Below are positions 1-11,600 of a stretch of DNA of 64,000 nucleotides, one piece after another (positions within the stretch are counted from its first letter, which is position 1; each line of letters starts with the position of its first letter). Made by a program: the position numbers and the translations under genes. Source of the stretch: Coniella vitis (Eukaryota > Ascomycota > Sordariomycetes > Diaporthales > Schizoparmaceae); contig WUJK01000013.1 of assembly GCA_011317545.1 (NCBI GenBank), positions 248,001 to 312,000 of the forward strand, given 5' to 3'. Below the pieces are notes generated by a model. The model had not been told where the DNA came from, ran no database searches, and saw only the letters and a program-made list of their open reading frames with translations.

Positions 1-1124
1 ATATAGAGTATTGAACGTTTTATGGCATCAACAAAATTACAAGCTATGCGCACTTGTGAATAGCTGTCAACCATCAAGTCCCATGTCTTGAAATTGAGAT
101 TTCCCCAAACCGAACAGTAGTTTTGAATGATTATTTTCTTTCCTTAATCCCACTATGAAGAGGTTGTACGAGGGAATTGTGCAATGTATGAATGCTAGAG
201 AACTTGCGTAGAAAGGGTACTACTGTATTCAGTGAGTGTGGACTTGGTGATCCTTCTCCAAGAAGGTACCGTCGTATTGCAAGGCAGAAATCATTGATCA
301 AGGACAACATACAAGGAATGGAAAATCCTCAACGATGTAGAGCATAGTACGGAAGAACGTGACTGTGGCTTTACCAAATCAATGATGGTCATGCCTTTCT
401 TGCCTTGGACCTGGAGGATGGATCCTCGAGGAATACCCAACGCCTTCTTGTACGTAAATGCTTCTCGTCATCGACACCCTATATTTGAGCATTTTTGTAT
501 CATGAATCTCCATGGTGATGTAGCTATGGCATACTTGATGTTGATAGCACAACTGAGGCCACAGTCTAGGGCCAGAATTCTGAGATCAAGCAAACAACTC
601 GATGATTAAATGACCACCCAAGAATACGTTTGGATCCCCGTCCTTGTATTGCAGCGTGTACTCTGCAACGGCCCTAAACCCAGTCAAAGGTCCAAGATTA
701 TCACCGGCTCGGCGATCTCAACCTCGCCAACCGCACGTCGAAGCCGACCAGATAGATGCGCGGTTGTCGTCCCACAACGCACAAAGACATTGCGGGCCGA
801 ACGTGGGCCGATCAAAGGACGCGCCATAAAAACCACACGGGCACTTGTTATGTGTGTTTGTGCGGATTTTTTGTTCTTCGGAAGACGGCATGGGTAATGC
901 AGTTCGCCAAAATGCTTTCGCTTGTGGATTGGGGGTATTCGATTGTCTCTGTAATGCTTGGTGGGCAATCAACAGGAACGGCGGGCTCGCCGAAACAATG
1001 TGGCTCTGTGTGGGTGAGATATTGAGGTTTGAGCATGATTTGCTTTCGGTGTTCGCGATGGCCACTCGGAAAGAAATCCGGGAGATGACCAAGCACAGTT
1101 GAATGGGTGATGCTTGGGCCTTTT

Positions 1125-1159
<35 letters not shown>

Positions 1160-1407
1160 TGTTTTCTTGTTTTCCCCCCATGAGCAAGATGGAAGGAAGT
1201 ATAAGAAGAGGCAATGTCGCTGTGTCATGCTCGTGCAATTGGGACAGTATCATCAACAATATCATCTGACACTACTTTTTTCAGCCAGCAGCGCCATCAG
1301 TGCCGTCCAACAACCATCGTAACAGGCGTCAATATCACTCCACTCTTTTCTGGGCTCAGACGACATATACAGACACCTGCATTGAAACCCCCTTCAATCC
1401 TCTCAAG
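1..1407. other. Left flank, no supported gene
   Basis: Mixed-composition sequence with only short overlapping frames on both strands and no recognisable domain. It holds a run of 24 T at 1137-1160 inside a pyrimidine-rich stretch (about 1122-1178). That stretch could belong to the promoter of the small gene starting at 1408, since pyrimidine tracts are common in fungal promoters. I see no tRNA or transposon remnant here. Confidence 0.5.
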
Positions 1408-1830
1408 ATGAAGCTTCTCGCCAACCTCGCCGTACCCCTGGCCATCATCCTAAGCAACTGTCTGCTCCCCTCTGTCTTGGCGGTGCCAACCCCAGCACCA
1501 CAAGCCATTGCGTTCAATGTGGAGGACGACAAATTCAGGGAAACACCCACGATGGCCGAATCCTCCTCCTCCTCCTTGCGGACTCGACAGTGTCTGCCCG
1601 GTATCTCCAGCGGAGAGAAGATGCAACCAGGAGGAGTTGACAACAACTTGGACAGTCTTGCTGTTGCTCACCACGGTTCGAGGGACGAAAGTGAGCTGGA
1701 CTGTGCCGCGATGGTGGAGTCTCGACAGGCTATCCACGGGGCTGAGGAGGTCAAAGGCCACATGCATAATGCGTTCAGTGTGGAGGAGGAAGAGGAAGAA
1801 AAGGAGAAGAAGAAGAAGACTATCAGGTGA
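1408..1830 (+). CDS. Possible small secreted protein (140 aa), unknown function
   Basis: The start at 1408 follows a CTCAAG context. Residues 1-25 look like a signal peptide: a Lys near the start, a Leu/Ile/Val-rich core, and a likely cut after VLA before a Pro-rich stretch. The mature part is short and polar with about two cysteines, a Ser run near residue 50, and an odd acidic-then-basic tail (Glu run, then Lys run). No family is recognised. The stop overlaps an AG/GTGACA sequence that could be a splice donor, so the tail may be an artefact of reading into an intron. The gene ends about 390 bp from the RIP-mutated transposon block, a setting often noted for fungal effector candidates, but nothing in the protein itself shows effector function. 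It could also be a chance frame. Confidence 0.4.
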   Translation: MKLLANLAVPLAIILSNCLLPSVLAVPTPAPQAIAFNVEDDKFRETPTMAESSSSSLRTRQCLPGISSGEKMQPGGVDNNLDSLAVAHHGSRDESELDCAAMVESRQAIHGAEEVKGHMHNAFSVEEEEEEKEKKKKTIR

Positions 1831-2215
1831 CAAGCCACGGGCTTGGATACGGTAACGACGGATGGACAGTGATTGGCCTGTGGGCTAGATCGACCGCCGG
1901 GTTTAGACTGTTGTGTAAGTGGAGGGGGGTTCATGAGTTTGTTTGCTTGATGACCAATGAGGTCTGCTGCCCGATATGGTCCTGGATCCTGGTGCCGAGC
2001 CTTGGGTTCGGGGGTTTTTGTTTTCTCATAATACACGAAGGAGTCTGGCGGACTGCTTGCGAAGCGTGCCGCAAGTTGAGGTCTGAATGCTGGTGGCCGA
2101 CGTCGACTGAGGCGAAAGTGCTCTATCGCCATATCCTTACCTTAAAAGTTTATCTTGCTGTCCTAACTCTGAAGCCCCAGTCCTTGTGTCTCCGTAGCGG
2201 ATCCTTATATGATCG
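1831..2215. other. Intergenic, up to the transposon edge
   Basis: Ordinary-composition sequence with no gene seen. It ends at the left TSD copy ATAAG (2216-2220) of the outer Copia element. Base composition changes sharply within about 130 bp to the right of this point. Confidence 0.5.
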
Positions 2216-2220
2216 ATAAG

Positions 2221-2342
2221 TATTGGGCTTAACTCAGAGATCGCATTAGGAGGAAAAAGCTATTCTGACTATAGCGGGCCCACAGGCCCTGGGCTATTTA
2301 CTGTATATATATGCTGGTGCACGGGCCACACCCTAGCCCACA
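2221..2342 (-). repeat. Copia LTR, left copy (3' LTR in element sense)
   Basis: 122 bp, ending GCCCACA. It differs from the right copy (21515-21636) at 7 positions, all transitions. Four turn a TG repeat of the right copy into a TA repeat here (about 2305-2312). The start TATTGGGC is probably TGTTGGGC with G changed to A, matching the inverted end GCCCACA. Confidence 0.85.
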
Positions 2343-2553
2343 CACCCCCTTAGCACACACAGCATTCCCAATTACCTCGTTTTTGGCCCTATTATATAAG
2401 CAAACTCCGTAACGTTGTTACGAGTTTTATTACATTTTTAGTCTTTTCAGCTAGTTTTGCTATAAAAACTTCCTTCTCTTGCCCGGAGTATTTACTCCTT
2501 TCCTTATATAATCCGAATAGCTTTAACTAAGCCTAACGCCTTAACGAATACCT

Positions 2554-2789
2554 CCTATTTATATCTCGCTAACGGCTTTATTAGACCGTCTGCTACTATA
2601 CCGTCTATACCTATATATTTAACCTGAAAATACTCTTCAATAGTCTACTAGATAATCTATTTAAAGCGTATATTAAGATATTATATTCTTACCGAGTTAT
2701 ATCTATTTAGTATAACTAATCTTACGTTAGCGCTATCTGTAAATAGTACTAGTAGCGTATCCTATAGTATTCCAAACTCTATTAAAGTT
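2554..2789 (-). pseudogene. Copia pol relic, C-terminal RNase H end
   Basis: Read on the minus strand, the sequence gives a Copia-like string with stops at positions where Gln or Trp codons would be converted by RIP. It includes YLNIRFK (compare HIDIRYH in the family), then IEEYFQVKY, then ADGLIKPLARYK before a stop. These correspond to the last part of Copia RNase H. Upstream coding sequence is cut off at 2789 by Gypsy-1. Non-functional. Confidence 0.75.
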
Positions 2790-2794
2790 TTCGC

Positions 2795-3131
2795 TATTAT
2801 AGGCCCACGGGTAAATGCACGGCTTCGGCATACTAGGGTACGAAGCCTTAATTAGTATATTCCCTTCCCGTCTAGAGACTAGTATTATATAAGCGCTAAA
2901 CGAGAGCGCCTTCCGAGTAGCTTATAAGCCGCTTAAAGAACTATCGGTAATAGTACCTATATCGATAGTAAACCTATAGAAAACTCTATCTAAAGGTAGA
3001 TCTTAATTATAAAAGCTATTTAAGAGCAGCTCTCGTATAGCTATATAGATTACTCTTACTTCTCTCCTTAAGTTAGTTAATAATGGAAATTAGGATTATA
3101 ACTACGAATACTCTCTCGATACTTATTTATA
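2795..3131 (+). repeat. Gypsy-1 5' LTR
   Basis: 337 bp, starting TATTATAGGCCCACGGG and ending ATTTATA. It holds the self-primer sequence AAGTTAGTTAA at 3070-3080. The complementary primer-binding site TTAACTAACTT lies at 3133-3143, one base past the LTR end. Confidence 0.85.
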
Positions 3132-5600
3132 TTTAACTAACTTCTTTCTACCTACCCTATATATCTAACGGTATTTATATACTTATTCGGTATATAGCTT
3201 TAGGATATTGTTCCCTTATAACGAGTAATTCGAGTAACTCTCTACCTAAGCGAATAACGATAATAATAATATAATAATAATTATATAATAATAATTATAT
3301 AATAAATAATTACTTAAATAATAGATAAATAGTAGTATATTATTAAACGAATAGTATAATAATAGTATAAAGATAGCGTATAAAACCTAGAAACGCTTAT
3401 AATATAACTTATATAAATCGAATAATCCCGTAGTATATTATTATAAGAGCTATTAATATATATTAATAATCTAATAGCCGAATACCCTAACCTAGTATTT
3501 AATAAACTAGAAAATACTTATATCCCTACTCCTACTTCTTAAGATATAGAAAATACCGATATTAATATAAATAAGGCCCTAGAGAGTATAATCGTACCTA
3601 AATATAAGCCCCTTTCTTAGTTAGTAAACTTTAAGGGTATATATATTTAATTCCTAGCTTAGGAGCGTATTATAAGGTATAAACTCGTCCGAGATACCTA
3701 TTTTATCGGGAATTATATCGATAAGTTTTAAGAAATCTACGAATATCTAGAGGGAGATATAAAGGTTATAGCATAGAGCTATTATATCGTAGGAGTAGAG
3801 TATAGCCTTTAGAAACCCTCTTTATTCCTATAATAGCTCTACTACCGATATTATAATAAGAACTATATTATTACTACTTCCTAAAGGCTCTATAGCTTTA
3901 CTTAGAAGAAAGGCTAATCCTTCCCTAACTTTTTCTCCTAATAAGAGAAGTTACTAATAGATTCCGGCGGTATAGAATAGCCGGATTTAATTAAGTTAAT
4001 ATACCTAAAGTATAAACGGGCATCGAGAGAGCGTTCGCAGTTTCGATCCTAATTTCTATTATTAACTAACTTAAGGAGAGAAGTAAAGGCAGTATCTATA
4101 TAGCGGCGCGAGAGCTGCTCTTAAGTAGCTCTTACGTTTAAGATCTACCCGTAGACAGAGTTTTCCATAGGTCCACCGTCGATACGGGTCCTATTGCCGA
4201 TGGTCTTTTGTGCGGCTTGTAAGCTACTCGAAAGACGCTCTTGTCTGGCGCTTATATAATATTAGTCTCCAGACGAGAAGGGAATATGCTAACTAAGGCT
4301 TTGTGCCCTAGTATGCCGAAGCCGTGCATTTACCCGTGGGCCTGTGATATAAAGGGCGCTATTAATAGCGTATTATATATATAGCTTATTAGTATAGAGA
4401 TATTATTAATATATAATAATTAGGTAAAGAAAGCTTTCCGTATCTCGGCTAAGCTAGAAAAATATATTATTATCCGAGATAATAGCTATACTTCGCCCTT
4501 AAACTATTTATCCGGCGCTATAATATAGCGCTTTAGAATAGCTTAGTAAACGGGAGGAAACGGATAAAAATTATAAAACCCTTATATAAATCCCGATAGG
4601 GATATAGCTATAATTAGTATTAATATATTATAGGCTAATAAGTAGCGTATAAGATAGGTTAACTAAGCGGAGATTATATATAGGAAAGAGTAGGGATTTT
4701 ATTATAGGTACGGATATTCGAATTATAGAATCGCTTATTACCCCCTCCTACTTATACGCCTATTTATTACCTTAGGAGCTATTCGGGAGATAGGAATTAA
4801 TATAGCCGAAACTAACCTTATCGACCTTAATAATATTACCGAGGAATAGGAGGAAAACTAGCTACTCTTATATAAAGTTACGTATAAGAGCTTATAGGTC
4901 TCGACTTTAGCTTATAAGAAGTAAAGCGTTAAATAAATAGAAATTATTTTATAATAGATTTATTCTATAATTTAACTTTATTTATCTTAATACTTATTAA
5001 CTCTAGCTATAACTATTATTCTATTATAAGCGAGACGCTTATATATAAGTTAAGACTTCCGTATATACTTATCCCGCCTAGGACCCTTTATTAATCGTTA
5101 AGGGAGAGAATATTATATAAATAGCCCGTTATCCGCTATATAACTTACTTTAATATAGATTTAGACGGATATTTATATCGTATTTAGGCTTATATAATCC
5201 CCCGCCTTTAGTATAACCTTATTTTAGGAAAGTCTTAAGTAGAAAGAGAGAGGGTAATATATATAGCTTATAAATACTATTTAAGTATTAAATAAGCCGG
5301 AGGATTAAAGGTTTAGGAATAAGGATATAGCTTTAAGAACTTTAACTATATATTTATTAATACCTTTACTATTTAAAGCGAAGTTTAGCGTATAAAACGC
5401 TTAAATATCGCTTAAATACTATTTAGATAACGCTTTTTAGTATTATAATAGCCGATATTATTAAGGCCCTAATACCGAAAGTAAAATCTTCGGTTAATAA
5501 GAAACTCTCCCTAAAGTATTATAAGTTCCGGAACCTCTTTAATAAGGAAATAGCTTCCGTACTACCGCTATATAGAGAAGGAGCGGATTATAAGATCCGG
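3132..5600 (+). pseudogene. Gypsy-1 gag, protease and pol start (relic)
   Basis: This is the same reading-frame relic as in Gypsy-2, with heavier RIP damage. The degenerate CCHC zinc-knuckle region lies near 4700-4745 and the protease active-site region near 4990-5025. It is interrupted by the solo LTR at 4011-4349 and broken off near 5600, just before the reverse transcriptase region. Stops are frequent in every frame. Confidence 0.7.
4011..4349 (-). repeat. Solo Gypsy LTR, reversed, inserted in Gypsy-1
   Basis: A 339-bp reverse complement of the Gypsy LTR, flanked by the 5-bp TSD TAAAG (4006-4010 and 4350-4354). In Gypsy-2 the same gag site is uninterrupted, which confirms the insertion. 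It keeps more CA/TG than its surroundings (for example GCCGTGCATT near 4321 and CCTGTGATA at its end), so it probably arrived later or saw fewer RIP rounds. Confidence 0.9.
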
Positions 5601-5619
5601 CTACGTGGGCAGTGCTGGC

Positions 5620-6880
5620 GCTAATAGCAGCAGCAGTGGCTGTAGTGGCCTGGCGCTGGTGCTGCTGGGGCTAGTGCTATAGCTAGTGCTACTGCTGCTA
5701 GCGGTAGCGGGGCAGGATATAGCGGGGGCGCTTCTAGGGCTATATAACCGGCTCTACCTCCTCCTCCGACTTACTAGACGACTCGGCGAAGCCCTCTACT
5801 AGTACTTTATCGTAGGCCTCCTTAGCTATACGAATAGTAGTATAATAGGGGGTACCGTCCCTACCCTCCTATAGAGCGTTATATAGCTAGCGGCTAACGG
5901 TTACTAGGTAGTTAGCTAAAGGGGTATAGCTCTTACGCTAATAGCGCTAGCAGCGGGTACTGCCCTCGATATCCTAGTAGTCGCTAAGTAACTTACCGGC
6001 AATTGCCGAGACTAGATATTATTTGTAAGGTATATCGCGCTAGGTTACGATATAACGGCTACTAGGAGTAGCTTCGCTAGCCTTCTATATCTTCTTACGC
6101 TTAGTAGGGGTAATAGGAGTAATAGTCTTACCCTTATTCTTAGCAATCTTCTTCTTACTAGTTTTAGCCTTAGGCTAAGTACTAGTAATAGTAATAGCGT
6201 TAATAGTATAAGTAGTATAAGGAGGGTTAGCCTTAATAGGAGCTATTATCTTAATAGCCCTAGCCCTAGCGTTATTATTACTAGTAATAGCGGTAGAATA
6301 CTGCTTTTTAATAGTAGGAATATTAGTAGGAGTAGAGGTAGGCGTAGGGCGTTTATTACTAGTATTACCGGCAGCGGTAGTACGGGCGATACCGATATCG
6401 TTATTATTACTACTACTACTACTACTACTACTATCGTCTATATAGGCACGATTAGTATTACTATTAATAATATAGTTACTATCGTCGTTAGCCTTATCCT
6501 AGCAAACCTCCTTATCGTCCTCCTCGGCGTTATTATTACTAGTATATATATTAGTAATAGGTTCCTCGTTACTAAAGGTATCTTCGGCCTATTCCTAGCT
6601 ATTTTAGAGTAAGTCTACCTTATCTTCGCTATTAATATTATCCTTAATAGCCTCGGTATTACCCTTATCCTTATCCTTAAGCTTAAGGGTACCGTTAAGG
6701 GCCTTTTATAGGATATCTTTATCGCCCTTATCTTCGTTATAAACGTAGTTATTACTATTAAATACGTTAGCAGTCGGCTTTATAACGCTATATAGGAGTA
6801 CGCTATATATTACGGGGGCGGTGCCCTTTTTAGTAGCTTTAGTTTCTATTAGTAAATATACTTATTAATAATAGTTAATT
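5620..6880 (-). pseudogene. Uncharacterised minus-strand coding relic
   Basis: On the minus strand one frame runs through most of this stretch with scattered TAG/TAA stops at places compatible with RIP-converted Gln/Trp codons. The inferred protein has a Lys/Asp-rich part (KLKDKDKGNTEA near 6660-6700), an acidic part (NNNAEEDDKEV), a Ser run from a TAC/CTA repeat (about 6410-6432), a Lys-rich basic patch (TSKKKIAKNKGK near 6120-6165) and a more globular part near 5790-5990 (GKLLSDY, YYYTIRIAKEAYDK). I recognise no family. It could be an accessory or ORF1-like protein of a transposon. The same strand continues past Gypsy-2 at 14172. Confidence 0.5.
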
Positions 6881-6905
6881 AATAGTATTAAAACTTAGCC
6901 TTAGC

Positions 6906-7244
6906 TATCACAGGCCCACGGGTAAATGCACGGCTTCGGCACACCAGGGCACGAAGCCTTAGTTAGCATATTCCCTTCTCGTCTGGAGACTAGCATTATA
7001 TAAGCGCTAAATAAAAGCGTCTCCCGAGCAGCTTACGAGCCGTATAAAAGACTATCGATAAGAGGACCTGTATCGACGGTAGACCTATGGAAAACTCTGT
7101 CTACGGGTGGATTCTAAATATAAGAGCTACTTAAGAGTAGCTCTCGCGCCGCTATATAGATACTATTCTTATTTCTCTCCTTAAATTAGTTAATAATAGA
7201 AATTAGGATCGAAACTGCGAACGCTCTCTCGATACCCGTTTATA
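6906..7244 (+). repeat. Gypsy-2 5' LTR
   Basis: 339 bp, starting TATCACAGGCCCACGGG (probably TGTCACAGG before RIP) and ending GCCCGTTTATA-like (CCCGTTTATA here). A TATATA box at 7153-7158 starts 30 bp before the self-primer sequence at 7183-7193 (AAATTAGTTAA here, with one G-to-A change from AAGTTAGTTAA). This predicts the transcript start, so U3 is about 6906-7182 and R-U5 about 7183-7244. Confidence 0.9.
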
Positions 7245-7245
7245 T

Positions 7246-7256
7246 TTAACTAACTT
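7246..7256 (+). promoter_or_regulatory. Gypsy-2 self-complementary primer-binding site
   Basis: TTAACTAACTT lies one base after the 5' LTR and is the exact reverse complement of AAGTTAGTTAA, found in the family's LTRs (14105-14115, 3070-3080, 21317-21327). In the Tf1/sushi group of Gypsy elements, the first 11 nt of the mRNA fold back onto such a site and prime reverse transcription instead of a tRNA. The length (11 nt), the position and the TATA spacing all fit. That it worked this way is inference. Confidence 0.75.
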
Positions 7257-7589
7257 CGTTTCTACTTACCCTACGTATCTAACGGTGTTTATATACTTAT
7301 TTAGCGCGTAGCCTTAGGATATCGTACCCCTACGACGAGTAATTCGGGTAACTCCCTACCTAAGCGAATAACGATAATAATAATATAATAATAACTATAT
7401 AATAAATAGTTACTTAAATAATAGAAGAGCAGCGGTATATTATTAAAGGAGTAGTATAATAGTAGCGCGAAGATAGCGTACGAAACCTAGAAGCGCTTAT
7501 AGTATAACTTATGTAAATCGAATAATCCCGTAGCCTACTACTATAGGAGCTACTAGTAAGTATTAGTAATATAGCGGCTAAATACCCTA

Positions 7590-8660
7590 ACCCGGTACCT
7601 AACGAACTAGAAGATACTTATACCCCTACTTCCTAAGATATAGAAGACGCCGACGTCGACGTAGATAAGGCCCTAGAGAGTATAGTTATACCTAAACGTA
7701 AGCCCCTTTTTTAGCTAGCGAACTTTAAGGGTACGCGTATTTAATTCCTAGCTTAGGAGTATACTATAAGGTATAAACTCGTCCGAGATACCTATTTTAT
7801 CGGGAATTATATAGATAAGTTTTAAAAAATCTATAAATACCTAAAGGGAGATATAAAGGTTATAGCGAGGAGCTATTATATCGTAGGAGGAGAATATAGC
7901 CTCTAGAAACCCTCCTTATTCTTATAATAGCTCCGCTACCGATATTACGATAAGAACTACGCTATCGCTACTTCTTAGAGGCTTAGGAGCTTTACTTAGA
8001 AGAAAGGCTAATCCTTCCCTAACTTCTTCTCCTAGTAGGAGAAGTTATTAGTAGACTCCGGCGGTATAGAGTAGCCGGACTTAGCTAAGTTAATATACCT
8101 AGAGGGCGCTATTAATAGCGTATTATATATATAGCTTATTAGTATAGAAATACTATCGATATATAACGATTAGGTAAAGAAAGCGTTTTATATCTCGGCT
8201 AAGCTGGAAAGCTATATCGTTATCCGAGATAATAGCTATACTTCGCCCTTAAGCTATTTATCCGGAGCTACGGTATAGCGCTTTAGGATAACCTAGCGAG
8301 CGGGAGGAAACGGATAAAAACTGTAAAACCCTTATATAGATCCCGATAGGGATACGGCTATAACTAGTATTAACGCTTTATAGGCTAATAAGTAGCGCGT
8401 AAGGTAGGTTAACTAAGCGGAGATTAGGCGTAGGAAAGAGTAGGGACTTTATTATAGGTACGGACGTTCGAACTATAGAATCGCTCGTTGCCCCTTCCTA
8501 CCCGCGCGCCCGCTTAATAGTTTAGGAGCTATACGGGAGACGGATATTAACGTCGCCGATACTAACCTTATTAACCTTAACGATATTACCGAGGAATAAG
8601 AGGAAAACTAGCTACTCCTATATAAAATCGTATATAGGAGCTTGTAGGTCTCGACTTTAG
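7590..8660 (+). pseudogene. Gypsy-2 gag relic with CCHC zinc knuckle
   Basis: The plus frame shows a capsid-like region with RIP stops, then a recognisable zinc knuckle near 8449-8500: YYRYGRSNYRIARC. This equals CxxCGxxxHxxxxC with Cys-to-Tyr (TGC/TGT to TAC/TAT) and His-to-Tyr (CAC/CAT to TAC/TAT) changes, exactly what RIP causes. The exact start cannot be placed because ATG codons were also hit. In the cell Gag would form the particle and bind the element RNA. Confidence 0.75.
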
Positions 8661-8699
8661 CTTATAAGAAGTAAAGCGTTAGATAAATAGGAACTATTT

Positions 8700-11600
8700 T
8701 ATAATAAACCTATTCTATAATTTAACTCTATTTATCCTAGTACTTATTAATTCTAGCTATAACTGCTATTCTGCTACGAGCGAGACGCTTATATATAAGT
8801 TAAGACTTCTATATATATCTATCCCGCCTAGGACCCTCTATTAATCGTTAAGGGAGAGAATATCGTATAAGTAGCCCGTTATCCGCTATATAACCTACCT
8901 TAATATAGACCTAGACGGGTATTTATATTATATTTAGGCTTATATAATCCCCCGCCTTTAGTACGACCTCGTTTTAGGAAAACCTTGGGTAGAAAGAGAG
9001 AGGGTAATATATATAGCTTATAAATACCGCCTAAGTATCGGACGAGTAGGAGGACTAGAGGTTTAGGAGCGAGGATACGGCCCTAAGAATTTCAACTATA
9101 TATCTATTAGTACCCTTACTATCTAGAGCGAAGTTCGGTATATAAAACGCTTAAGTACCGCTTAGGTAGCGTTTTTTAGTATTATAATAGCCGATATTAC
9201 TAAGGCCCTATTACCGAAAGTAGAATCCTCGGTTAATAAGAAACTCCCCCTAGAGTATTATAAGTTCCGAAACCTCTTTAATAAGGATATAGCTTCCGCG
9301 CTACCGTTATATAGAGAGGGAGCGGATTACGAGATTCGGCTATATAAGAAGGCGGATAAGTCTGCTATAAACGCCCTATAGGGCCCGTTATACGGGATAT
9401 CTAGAGAAGAACTTATCGTATTAAGGAAGACTCTTACCGAGCTACTCGATATAGGCTATATTAGAGCTAGTAGCTCCTTAATAGGAGCTCCTATAATCTT
9501 TATTAAGAAACTAGGGGGTAGCCTCCGTTTTTATATAAACTATTATACGCTTAACGCTATTTCGGAAGCCGATTACTACCCGCTCCCCCTTATTAAAGAG
9601 ACCCTATCTAATATCGTAAACGCTAAATATTTTACTAAGCTCGATATATAAGTAGCGTTTTATAAGCTTTGTATTAAGGAAGGAGACGAGTGGAAGACCG
9701 CCTTTTGTACGAGGTACGGCCTCTTCGAGTAGCTAATAACCCCGTTCGGACTTATAGGCGCTCCCGCGACGTTCTAGCGCTATATTAATAACGCTCTACG
9801 CCCCTATCTAAATATCTTCTATTTAGCTTATATCGATAATATTCTAGTATATACCGACGGTACGGCTAAAGACTACCGAGTAAAGGTAAAGCTAGTATTA
9901 TATGCTCTCGAAGTAATAGGTCTAAATCTGGATATTATTAAATACGAATTCGGCGTAAACGAAACGAAATACCTAGGCTTTATTATCGAAGCGGGGGTAG
10001 GGATTCGTATAAACCCCGAGAAGGTATACGCTATATACGATTAGGAGGCTCCGAAAACGGTTAAGGGAGTCCGTAGCTTCCTAGGATTTATAAACTTCTA
10101 TTATTAGTTTATCGCTAATTATTCCGAAATCGTAGGGCCCCTCCTAGCCTTAACTAAGAAAGGGGTCCTATTTAGGTTCGGGGAGTAAAAAGAAGCTATA
10201 TTCGAATAGCTAAAGCGTCTCTTTATTAGCGAGCCTATATTCGCCTAATAGGATCCGGATAAGGAGATAGTATTAGAGGCGGACTATTCTAGCTATTTGT
10301 TAGGCGGCTACCTCTCTTAAAGGGACGAGTATAATATCCTCCGCCCGGTAATATATTACTCGTACCGCTTAAGCCCCGTAGAGTATAACTATAAGATCTA
10401 CGATAAGGAACTATTAGCTATTATTAATTGCTTAAGAGTATAGGATATAGAGCTTAGGGGCACCGTACTACTATTTACGATTTATTCGGATTATAAGAAC
10501 CTCGAATATTTTATAATATTATAGCGTCTTACCGAGAGGTAGGTCCGCTAGTCCGAGACGATAGCTCGTTTTCGATACTACTTAGTCTACCGCGCGGGAG
10601 CAGCTAACGAGTATCTAAATGCCCTCTCGAGGAGGGAGTAGGATATATTATATAATATATCTAACGAATCCATTGCCGGTAGGTAAATCCAGCTTTTATT
10701 ATCGATAAAGATAAGCTAAGTTATAGTATATAACGAGCTATTACTAATAGGTAGTAAGGTTTTTATATAAGAGGAGCTCTAGCGCCTATAGGACGATACT
10801 ACCTTATATAATAAGGTATACTCCTAGCTTATAGGTATAGTCTATAGGGGTAAATGCTCTTTTCCCCCTTACCTATAGATATCCGAAGGTAAGCCTATTA
10901 AGGTATCTATAGCGGAGTATTCGATCGATAAGAAAGGATTACTTAGGTTCCGCGAATAGCTCTAGTTACCCGATTAGGAACCCCTATATACTAAACTAAT
11001 ATAAAGTATCTATAATTCCACCTTATCTAACTACCTAGGAAGGGATATTATTATTACGATAATAATAAAAGGCTACTTCTAGCTAGGTATATACCGTAGT
11101 ATTCGGCGGTTTATACGAAATTATAATATCTATAAACGTAAGATAGTATAGAGATACTAGAGGAAGGGCCTTCTTAAGCCCCTATTAATACCTAAGCGGG
11201 TATAAAGTAAGTTATCCGTAGACTTTATAATCGACCTCCCCTATAAGGACGATATAAGAGAGGCTTACTTAATAATAATTATAGACCGATTAACGAAAGC
11301 TATTATATTCGAAGCTATATATAATATAAGCGCGGAAATATATATAAAGCGGTTCTTATACTATTACTAGCGGTTTTATAGTTTCCCTAAGGTAATAGTT
11401 AGCGATTAAGGCTCGAACTAAATAGGAGGGTTCTAACGCCGATTATACGAGCTTATAAAAATAGAGTAGCGCTTAAGCACCGCTTTCCACCTATAGACGG
11501 ATAGAGCTATAGAAAGGGTAAACTAAGAGGTTATAGACTACCTCCGAGCATTCGTTATATATATATAATTAGATTAGCCGATACTCCTATCCGGCGCTTA

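Noticed and set aside
848..1265. Overlapping minus-strand frames with a Lys run
   Set aside because: The Lys run is only the complement of the 24-T tract; no domain and no start or splice support.
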